Assembly: GCA_023151335.1 (NCBI GenBank)
Contig: JAKLJF010000178.1
Location: forward strand, 1-8,733
Source of the DNA: Thermoanaerobaculia bacterium
GTDB taxonomy: Bacteria; Bacteroidota; Bacteroidia; Chitinophagales; Saprospiraceae
Reading direction: 5' to 3'
Length of the DNA stretch: 8,733 nt
The stretch's first letter is position 1; each line of letters opens with the position of its first letter. Below are positions 1 to 7,000 of this stretch, one piece after another. The notes below the pieces were generated by a model. It saw only the letters and a list, made by a program, of their open reading frames with translations, was not told the DNA's origin and did no database searches. The translations under genes and the position numbers were made by a program.

Positions 1-1050
1 CCTGAGCGCTTCCAGATCTTCCAGTTTTTTATCGGAACGAATAAAATCCATGACCTCCACAACGATCTCCCGGTCATACAGATCGCCTTCGAAGTCAAGC
101 AGATGCACCTCGATCGTTTTGCCCGCGGCGCCTTCGATGGTAGGGCGGTGACCAATGTAGAGCATGGCGTTGTAAGCCCCACCCCCGGCCCCTCCAACCC
201 CACCCCCGACCCCTCCCCTAAAGGGGAGGGGAGACGGAGAGGGGACCACGGCGCCACGCCTCCTCTCCCCTTTAGGGGAGGGGTCGGGGGTGGGGTTGGA
301 GGAGTCGGAGGTGGGGTTGGAGGGGTCGGGGGTGGGGTTTCGTCCTTCAGAAACAACGCGTACCCGCGCCGCATAAATCCCCGGCGGTGGGATCAGTTTA
401 TGTTTATTGCCAATTTCAATATTGGCCGTGGGAAAGCCGAGCGTTCGCCCGATGCGATTACCCGCAACGACCCGGCCGGTAAAGAAAAACGGATGCCCCA
501 ATAACCGGTTGGCCTGCGCAATATCGGCAGCATCGAGCGCTTTGCGGATTTTGGAAGAGCTGACCGCGATGTCGTCTACCTGCTGCGCCGGGATTTCCAC
601 GATTTCAAAAGTGCCCTGCGCCTCATATTTTTTTAAAAAATCAATGTTGCCTTCTCTTCTGGCGCCAAAACGATGATCATAGCCGATCACAATAACCCGC
701 GGGTGAAAATAACGGATCAAAAAATCTTCCACGTAAGCCTGCGCGCTTTGGGCGGCAAACTCCGGCGTGAATGGCGCCAGCACCACATTGTCTATCCCGC
801 ATTCTTCCAGCAACTTAATTTTTTCGGCAGGTAAGGTCAGGAGCTTAAATGACGGATCATCCGGCTGCAACACAGCGCGCGGGTGTGGCTCAAAGGTGAG
901 CACGATGCTTTCGCTGCCGTTTGAACGCGCCAGTGATCCTACCTGATCCAGGATACGGCGATGGCCGGCATGTACGCCGTCGAACGATCCGATGGTGACC
1001 ACGGTATCGTGGAACGGGGGCAAATGCTGTAAGTTTGTAAATACCCGCAT
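1..1050 (-). CDS. ribF: Bifunctional riboflavin kinase/FAD synthetase, C-terminus cut by window edge, with in-frame repeat insertion
   Basis: RibF phosphorylates riboflavin to FMN and adenylylates FMN to FAD in the cytoplasm. The reading frame is open for 350 codons from ATG 1050 to the left edge; an in-frame TAA at 1075-1077 and no other start between fix this ATG. Residues 1-185 form the FMN adenylyltransferase domain: IGSFDGVHAGH (20-30, HxGH nucleotide-binding motif), FEPHPR (53-58), GYDHRFGARREGN (123-135) and VSSSKIR (163-169). The riboflavin kinase domain follows: GRVVAGNRIGRTLGFPTAN (192-210, with the PTAN motif), GIYAARV (224-230), YIGHRPT (298-304), IEVHLLDF (313-320, with the expected catalytic Glu 314) and DFIRSDKK (335-342). 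Residues about 238-291 are foreign: Pro/Asp/Ser-rich, then Gly-rich, encoded by the palindromic repeat. Without them the loop between GIYAARVRV and YNAMLYIG would be a few residues, as usual in the family. The motifs on both sides are intact, so I infer a functional protein. It lies 45 bp downstream of the M28 gene on the same strand. Confidence 0.95.
   Translation of the reverse strand, partial: MRVFTNLQHLPPFHDTVVTIGSFDGVHAGHRRILDQVGSLARSNGSESIVLTFEPHPRAVLQPDDPSFKLLTLPAEKIKLLEECGIDNVVLAPFTPEFAAQSAQAYVEDFLIRYFHPRVIVIGYDHRFGARREGNIDFLKKYEAQGTFEIVEIPAQQVDDIAVSSSKIRKALDAADIAQANRLLGHPFFFTGRVVAGNRIGRTLGFPTANIEIGNKHKLIPPPGIYAARVRVVSEGRNPTPDPSNPTSDSSNPTPDPSPKGERRRGAVVPSPSPLPFRGGVGGGVGGAGGGAYNAMLYIGHRPTIEGAAGKTIEVHLLDFEGDLYDREIVVEVMDFIRSDKKLEDLEALR
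177..339. repeat. GC-rich palindromic repeat element inserted in frame in ribF
   Basis: The element is an imperfect inverted repeat. The perfect core arms are 196-228 and 265-297 (33 nt each), and the symmetry extends with a few mismatches to about 177 and 316. A 36-nt spacer (229-264) separates the core arms. Each arm is built of 21-nt units of the form GGGGTCGGGGGTGGGG plus TTGGA: three tandem units on the right (279-341, the middle one with three G-to-A changes) and two inverted copies on the left (177-218). The inner core is the TCCCCTAAAGGGGA/TCCCCTTTAGGGGA palindrome. On the ribF strand it encodes PTPDPSN-type heptads, then NPTPDPSPKGE, then GGVGGGVGGAGGG. I recall NPTPDPSPKGE-like peptides as common artefacts or insertions in Bacteroidota proteins, so this is probably a dispersed, MITE-like or selfish palindromic element. 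No target-site duplication is evident. Confidence 0.9.
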
Positions 1051-1057
1051 GTCGGGG

Positions 1058-1065
1058 CAAAGATA
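1058..1065 (-). promoter_or_regulatory. Candidate -7 box of ribF promoter
   Basis: On the minus strand the sequence is TATCTTTG, an exact match to the Bacteroidota -7 consensus TAnnTTTG. It lies in the 45-bp gap between the M28 gene and ribF, 7 nt before the ribF ATG. Transcription from here would give an almost leaderless mRNA. I see no matching -33 TTTG, so ribF could instead be co-transcribed with the M28 gene. Confidence 0.3.
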
Positions 1066-1095
1066 TGCTGTCGTTTATCGGTCTGAGAAAAGCGG

Positions 1096-2592
1096 CTAAG
1101 GTAGGGCGACCTTTACGGTACGACTGCCTCCCGGCGCACTAATTTTTACAAAATATATCCCGGCCGACAAATCCGGGCAATCGAGGTCGTAAATACCTTG
1201 CCCGGGCGCATCGTTTACCAACTCCCGGTGCAACAGGCGGCCGTTCACGTCGAACAATGCCACATGAAGATTTTCTGCCGTACAGCCATTGAATAATAAC
1301 TGAATACTCTTTTGCCTTGCCCTGGCGACTGAAATCGCGCACGCCGCCAGTGGGTCCGCCGCGCCCACCGTGCCATCGAATTTAGCCACGGCCCAGTCGC
1401 CATGCCGGATACCCGCCAGTTGGGCGACCGCGGCCAGGGTCGCTTTTACCACGTTGGACATAAAAGTAAAGTTCAGTTTTTCATCCAGGGTGTCGGCCGG
1501 GGTATGGTAACATTTATTGCGAAAGTCAGCGCCGTCGGTAATCATCAGGGCAGGCAAACCGGCATTCCAGAACGGCGCATGATCGCTGCGCAACAAATCG
1601 GGCACCGGGAAACTGGCGGACATGATCACATCGATCACTTTCAGATCAGGAACATAAGTAGCGGCACTGTTGCGGAACAGATCGGCCAGGCCGGAATGGG
1701 GGGAGTAACCGACATTGGTGATAAAATTGCCGCGAAAACTATCAGCCACCAGCTGATTGTAGGCCGCGGGAAAGAGCAGGTTAAATCCCAGCGGGGCATC
1801 CTGCGTATTTGGCTCTTCGGTATAATACCCGATCATTTCAAAATTAAAAACGCCGGCTACTCTTTCTCCGGCGGGCAAACCGCTGCTTACGTACCGCGAA
1901 CTTCCCGCCAGTCCCGCTTCTTCCAGGTCGAAACCGATAAAACGCAGCGACTTTTGGCTGGGGTAACGGCTCAGCAGGCGGGCAAGTTCCATCACGCCCA
2001 CCGTGCCACTGCCATTGTCATCGGCGCCGGGCGCATTGGCCACGGAATCGTAATGCGCGTCGACGATGACCACCGTGTCGGCGGCAAACGTTCCGGGGAG
2101 CGTGCCCAATACGTTGCGCCCGGTGTATGCGCCATAAGTGAAGGTATGTTCTTCCGCGAACAGGCCGGAGGCCCCGAACAGGCGGGACATAGAGTCGCGC
2201 ACTGCCTGCAGGTGCGCCAAACCCGCCGTCAGATCGAAGGGTTGTTTGTCGTCGGCCACCAGGCGAACGCTAAAGGTAGCGCCCGCCGGATTCAGCGCGC
2301 TCAGGTCGCATTGGATGGACCGCGAAGGCCCTGGCATTACCGGAAAACCCACGTCGCCGGAAAGAGGCGTCTGATTCGTCAGGGAATAGGTTTTCCCACC
2401 ATCGCCGGAAATACCTACAGCAATTTCGAGCGGATCATTTTCAGCATCTTCCACATCGTACAGCAGCGTTAGGGTGCGGCTATCCCAATCGACCGAGGCG
2501 GAAAATTTCAGGATGACCGGCGCAGTATTTTGAGCGTTCAGAGCACAGCAAAGCGACAGAAAAAGCCAAACCGGCGCAAAAATTCTTTTCAT
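1096..2592 (-). CDS. Secreted M28 family zinc metallopeptidase (aminopeptidase-like) with T9SS-type C-terminal region
   Basis: This 498-residue protein probably removes N-terminal residues from peptides outside the cell. Residues 1-20 are a signal peptide (MKR, hydrophobic core, ALNA before Q21). Residues about 24-115 form an Ig/fibronectin-like beta domain (DVEDAENDPLEIAV, SGDGGKTYS). The M28 peptidase domain spans about 125-395: AHYDSV (His180), GADDNGSG (Asp191/192), DLEEAGLAGS (catalytic/ligand Glu224-Glu225), NFEMIGYY (Glu252), SDHAPFW (336-342) and CYHTPADT (His363). Together these supply a co-catalytic di-zinc site; the fourth position is Glu rather than the more common Asp. Residues about 425-498 resemble a T9SS type A sorting domain: VALFDVNGRLLHREL, then LSAGIYFVKIS and a short final strand. 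The usual YPNP start of that domain is missing. It is divergent from the M43 protease gene and 45 bp upstream of ribF. Substrate is unknown. Confidence 0.9.
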   Translation of the reverse strand: MKRIFAPVWLFLSLCCALNAQNTAPVILKFSASVDWDSRTLTLLYDVEDAENDPLEIAVGISGDGGKTYSLTNQTPLSGDVGFPVMPGPSRSIQCDLSALNPAGATFSVRLVADDKQPFDLTAGLAHLQAVRDSMSRLFGASGLFAEEHTFTYGAYTGRNVLGTLPGTFAADTVVIVDAHYDSVANAPGADDNGSGTVGVMELARLLSRYPSQKSLRFIGFDLEEAGLAGSSRYVSSGLPAGERVAGVFNFEMIGYYTEEPNTQDAPLGFNLLFPAAYNQLVADSFRGNFITNVGYSPHSGLADLFRNSAATYVPDLKVIDVIMSASFPVPDLLRSDHAPFWNAGLPALMITDGADFRNKCYHTPADTLDEKLNFTFMSNVVKATLAAVAQLAGIRHGDWAVAKFDGTVGAADPLAACAISVARARQKSIQLLFNGCTAENLHVALFDVNGRLLHRELVNDAPGQGIYDLDCPDLSAGIYFVKISAPGGSRTVKVALP

Positions 2593-2608
2593 GGCGGAAA
2601 TAACAGGT

Positions 2609-2616
2609 TAGTTTTG
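2609..2616 (+). promoter_or_regulatory. Candidate -7 box of M43 protease promoter
   Basis: TAGTTTTG on the plus strand matches TAnnTTTG exactly. Transcription from about 2622 would give a 5' UTR of roughly 100 nt that contains the hairpin at 2644-2665 and then A-rich sequence. No good -33 TTTG is seen at the expected distance. Confidence 0.3.
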
Positions 2617-2622
2617 TTTTGC

Positions 2623-2630
2623 CAAAAGTA
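2623..2630 (-). promoter_or_regulatory. Candidate -7 box of M28 peptidase promoter
   Basis: TACTTTTG on the minus strand matches TAnnTTTG exactly. Transcription from about 2617 would give a 5' UTR of about 25 nt before ATG 2592. A -33 element is not evident. The box faces the plus-strand box at 2609-2616, six bases away. Confidence 0.35.
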
Positions 2631-2643
2631 TGACAAAAACAAA

Positions 2644-2665
2644 AGGCGCACTATTCAGCGCGCCT
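2644..2665. other. Small GC stem-loop in the divergent intergenic region
   Basis: AGGCGC (2644-2649) pairs with GCGCCT (2660-2665) around a 10-nt loop. In the M43 transcript it would lie in the 5' UTR. There is no following U-tract, so it is not a typical intrinsic terminator in either direction. It could be a UTR stability element or chance. Confidence 0.35.
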
Positions 2666-2720
2666 CCTGCAACAAACAAAACCAACTAAAAAAACCTACT
2701 TTCTGCTTTTTCTTGAATCG

Positions 2721-4040
2721 ATGACCGATCGTTTTTTGAACATATTCGCCTCTAAAACGGCCGCGCCGCGGCAAACGCTGCCTGCTCCCGGAATTTTTTT
2801 TCGGTATTTTATTCTCATTTTATCGGGAGCGCTCCCCTACCCCATCACTGCCCAGCTGCCCTGTATGGCCGGGCTGCTGGCTGAAAGAAATGCTATACGA
2901 TTTCCGGAACTGGCGCAAGAACGTCAACTGCTGCGTAAACAAATGGCGCAGTCCGGCATACCGTATACCTCTGCCCCCCGAACAGTGGTTACCATTCCGG
3001 TTGTGGTGCATGTGGTGTTCAAAACAGAACAGGAAAATATTTCGGACGAGCAGATTTTAAGTCAGATTGCCGTACTGAACCAGGATTTTCGGAAACTCAA
3101 CGCCAATGCCAATACGGTTCCGCCGCCCTTTGCCCCCTTTGCCGCCGACGTGGAATTTGAGTTTTGCCTGGCCAGGCGCGATCCTTCCGGCCAGCCCACG
3201 TACGGCATCACGCGCCGGCAAACCGATTGGAGTAACATCGGAGACCTGACAGCTCCCGATGGCCGGCCCAGGATACACTACGCCGAATTGGGCGGAACAG
3301 ATGCCTGGGAGCCTGAACGTTATCTGAATATCTGGATCGGCAGTATAGGCGGCGGCGCGTTGGGCTCAGCCAGCTTCCCGGGTACCGCTCCACCGGAAGA
3401 AGACGGCGTCATCGTCGACCCACGCTATTTTGGCGCCATTGGCCTGGCCACCTTCCCGCATCACCTGGGCCGCACCGCCACACACGAGATCGGGCACTAT
3501 TTCAATCTGAACCACATTTGGGGCGGCGATTCCAACTCCTGCGACGACGACGACGAAGTGTCCGATACGCCCGTGCAGCGCTCGGCGTATCTCGGATGCC
3601 CTGCCTTTCCACAAATGAGCTGTGGCAATTCGGCTATGTTCATGAACTTTATGGACTACACCGACGATGCCTGCATGTCGCTGTTCACGCTCGGGCAAAA
3701 AACGCGGATGTGGGCTGCGCTCACAACAGCCCGTCCCGGTCTGATCAGCAATACGGTTTGCACCAGCACCGCTGTGCAGGAAACTTCCGAAAACACTGCT
3801 TTTTACCTTTATCCCAATCCAGCACAACATGAATTGTGGTTTCAATTGGTTGGGCATTGCTCTGCACCGGTTCAAATAAACATTTATGATGTTTCCGGAA
3901 AAATTTGGGCAACGCAAAAAACACTGGACAACACAGCGTCTATACGGGTGGATATTTCTGCTATGCCCAACGGGTTTTACCTGGCAACATTAACCAATGG
4001 TACCATTTACGCGGTTCGCCCTTTTGTCCGGAGTTTCTGA
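2721..4040 (+). CDS. Secreted M43 (pappalysin/cytophagalysin-type) metalloprotease with T9SS sorting domain
   Basis: This 439-residue zinc endopeptidase probably degrades extracellular protein. The signal segment is late: a 25-residue polar N-terminus precedes the hydrophobic core FFRYFILILSGALPYPITA (26-44), with cleavage probably before Gln45. The first ATG is the only plausible start, because the next Met is residue 49. A propeptide-like region (50-87) leads to TIPVVVHVVF (91-100), the conserved first strand of M43 domains. The zinc site is HEIGHYFNLNH (255-265, ligands His255, His259, His265; catalytic Glu256). The downstream Met-turn is NFMDY (309-313), followed by ACMSLFTLGQKTRM (317-330). 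Cys274, 293, 301 and 318 are placed like the two disulfides of the family, and CDDDDEVSDTP (274-284) is the usual acidic segment. Residues 360-439 are a canonical T9SS type A domain: FYLYPNPA, INIYDVSGKI, MPNGFYLATL. It is convergent with the large envelope gene, with only 6 bp between stop codons. Confidence 0.93.
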   Translation: MTDRFLNIFASKTAAPRQTLPAPGIFFRYFILILSGALPYPITAQLPCMAGLLAERNAIRFPELAQERQLLRKQMAQSGIPYTSAPRTVVTIPVVVHVVFKTEQENISDEQILSQIAVLNQDFRKLNANANTVPPPFAPFAADVEFEFCLARRDPSGQPTYGITRRQTDWSNIGDLTAPDGRPRIHYAELGGTDAWEPERYLNIWIGSIGGGALGSASFPGTAPPEEDGVIVDPRYFGAIGLATFPHHLGRTATHEIGHYFNLNHIWGGDSNSCDDDDEVSDTPVQRSAYLGCPAFPQMSCGNSAMFMNFMDYTDDACMSLFTLGQKTRMWAALTTARPGLISNTVCTSTAVQETSENTAFYLYPNPAQHELWFQLVGHCSAPVQINIYDVSGKIWATQKTLDNTASIRVDISAMPNGFYLATLTNGTIYAVRPFVRSF

Positions 4041-4046
4041 TTCGGT

Positions 4047-7000
4047 TCAATACCGGAACTTCGTCATTTTCCCGTTCTCATCTTTGATGATGTATGCATC
4101 CTGAAAACCCGAGGCGCGCAATTTATCCGTGGTAGTCATAGCCTGCTCCACCGTCGGGAAACCAGTCAGCATAATAGCGGTCATTTTGGTATCGCCAATG
4201 GGCCATTTTTCGATCACTGCGCCGGAACCGTCCAGTTTCCGGGCATCGAAGTTTTGCGTATCGCTCATCGCGCAAACGCGAATGTAGTATTTGGCATTCG
4301 AAGCGGGTGCGACCGACGTGGCGGTGGTTGTGCCGGGAGTTGAATACGTCACTGGCGTGGCCGTGAGCGATTTGGAGGCGCTGACCGCCGGTACTGCCGC
4401 TGCACGTGACACGTCGTCTGCTTTTTCCGTGACGATGATGGCGTCCCTGTAGCCCAACCGGACGGCCTCGGCTTTGGCGGCTTCGGCTTTGTCGTGTGCA
4501 TCCCATGCGCCTACCCGCACCCGCATGCGGTCGTTTTCGGGGCGGATATATACGTTTCCAAGCGATTGCAGGTTGGTATAATCGCTCAGCAGAACGGCTT
4601 TATCTGCCGGCCATGAAGCCACCTGTACAGCAAAACGGATCGGCGAAGTGGCCGGGAGCGCTGTTTTTGTGGCGGGCGTTGTCGTCAAACCTTTTGCGGC
4701 AATGGACGTGCTGTATTGCGCCGGCGCCGGGGCAGTAGGCGACTGAGCCATCAAACCCGGATCGGCCTGGCTTTCCCAAACGACAAAGGCGTCCTTGTGT
4801 TTCTTTTCAACTTCTGCCAGAACGGTGTTGGCCTCTTCGCGGGTGGTATAAACGCCCAGCCGGAGTTTGTTCATTTTGCCTTCTTTAACCGAATACAGGT
4901 TGCCGTATTGGGTGAGGTCGTCGTATTTCCGGATTTTACTTTCAGTGAATTTTTCCGGATTGGCGGAAATCTGCACAGCATAACCGGTTGCTTTGGCAGC
5001 GGTGGCCGCGGGTTGTTGTTTGCTGAGTGTGGTTGCCGTGGTGGCCGCCGGGGTTGTTTGGCCCAACTCATCCAGCGTGATCATGCCGCCGGATGCAGGC
5101 GTTACGGTGCTGTACGTAACCGGCGCAGCAGCCGCGGCGCGCAGACCGGCGTAAGGTTCCAACAAGATAGGGGACAATTCCATATCGGCCTGAAGCGCGC
5201 GTTCGGTTTGCAAGGTGCTCACAAAGTTTTGGTAGCCCTCGTGTCCGTAGCTGATATCGTACACCTGATAGGGCCTGAGCATTAGGGTGTACTGGCCCGA
5301 AGCGTTGGAGGATGCCAAAGTTTCATGGACGCCCTGACGGCTGCGGGCGGTCACCACGGCGCCCTGAACCGGCCGGCGGGTACCGGCATCGAGCACCAGT
5401 CCTGAAAATTTGGTTCGTTTATCAGCGCTCATCGCAATAGACATTTCCTTGCGTGTCTGATCATTTACAGGCACGGTCACATCTTCCAGGCCGGTTTTGC
5501 GGATGACCAGATTGCAGGTGCCACCTTTCGGAAAATAAAAAGAACCTTTCCCCGCGGCGTCGGTATAGATAGTACCCAGTCCGCAGGTGGTCAGGTTCAA
5601 CTCTGCTGCCGGCAAGGGCCTTCCGAGATCGTCGAGTACATAAACGGTGTATTTTTCTATGGCTCCATTCGTCACCGGATAGTTATAAGTAACCGGCGCT
5701 GTTGTCGTTTCAGCCGGCGGATTATAGACTGTGGCGGGGGCCGCGTAATCGGCTACCAGTACGGCATTGATATTCTTTTCGCCCGCCGAACTGATCGGCA
5801 CCACCACTGAACGGTATCCGGTTTTACGCACCGTTATGCGACAATCTGCTTTTCCTGCTGCCACGGCAAAGGCGTACTGGCCATAGCTATCCGTTTGTTT
5901 TATTCCGGCATTGCAGGCGGAAAAATCCAGTTCAGCCATCGGAATGGGGTTCTGTTGCGCGTCGGTGACCGAAATGAGGAATTCGTCCACGCGTTTGCGC
6001 AGCTGCCAGATATCTTCGTTGCCGCGCCCTTCGCCGCGGTTGCTGGTCAGATAACCGATGCCCGTACCGGGATCGAAAACAAACCCGTAGTCGTCGCGCG
6101 AAGAATTGACTCCCGTACCGAGATGGATGATATTACTTATGTAACCATTATCCAGATCGGCGCGAAATACATCCATGCCGCCGAGTCCGTTGTGCCAGTC
6201 GGAGGAGAAATACAAATTATTACCGTCAAAAAAGGGCGTTACCTCGTTGCCGGCGGTGTTGATTGCTGCGCCGAGGTTGCGCGGGGTAGTCCAGGCGCCG
6301 CCGGCCCAGGTGGTCACGTAAATATCCCAACCGCCAAAGCCGCCTTCCTGGTTGGAGGCAAAATACAGGGTGTTTCCGTCCGGCGACAAACTGGGAAAGC
6401 CGGTGGCATGGTTTGATCCGTTGTAGGGAAAAGCCTTCTCATTCAGCCAGTTACCTTCTGAAATATCCGCAATATGCAGGCTCATGTTCACGCCTTTTTC
6501 AGCGATCTGGCGCGTCCCGTCAATAAAGTTATTGCGGCAAAATACGACCCGGCGGCCATCGCCGGAAAAACTGACGGGGCCTTCATTGTAATTATTTTGC
6601 AGATCGCTGCGCAAAAAAGCGGGGTTTTGCAAGTAGTTGTCGCCGGGGTTGCGTTGGGTTACATACAATTGGTTGTACGCGCTGCCGGTCCAATCCGCGC
6701 TGGTACGAGCGGCGGTTTTGCGTTGAATGTCGGTACGGGCAGAACTGTACACCACCTTGTTGCCGTAAAAAGCGGGGCCGTAGTCGGAAGCGGATGTATT
6801 GAGTGGTTCGTTCAGTGCCTGGAACAGGGCATCTTTCCGGGAAGCCTGCAACGCAAAGTCGCACATTTGTGCAAAATGCTGTCCAACAGCCCGGTTAGTT
6901 TCACTGTACATGACAAACCATTTTTTGGCGCCCACATAATCGCCCGTTTGCATCAGGGCCTTGCCGTAACGAAACATTACTTCGGGATCCGCATTATTTT

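Noticed and set aside
177..341. Tandem and inverted repeats considered as a CRISPR array or integron-type attachment site.
   Set aside because: There are no unique spacers between units, the units are contiguous 21-mers, and no cas or integrase gene is present.
103..504. A plus-strand frame encoding NPTPDPSPKGEG and Gly-rich sequence.
   Set aside because: It is the mirror reading of the palindromic element plus antisense ribF; the conserved RibF motifs are on the minus strand.
1402..2472. A 356-residue plus-strand open frame antisense to the M28 peptidase gene.
   Set aside because: It has no recognisable motif and is fully explained as a shadow of the M28 gene, whose zinc motifs and signal peptide are clear.
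2530..2724. A 64-residue basic plus-strand frame whose stop overlaps the M43 start as ATGA, suggesting translational coupling.
   Set aside because: Its first third is antisense to the M28 signal peptide, it is low complexity with no motif, and the candidate promoter lies inside it. Overlap is probably chance.
4021..4060. TCCGG (4027-4031) and CCGGA (4053-4057) as a bidirectional terminator between the convergent genes.
   Set aside because: The stem is five pairs with a 21-nt loop and no proper U-tract on either side; too weak to call.
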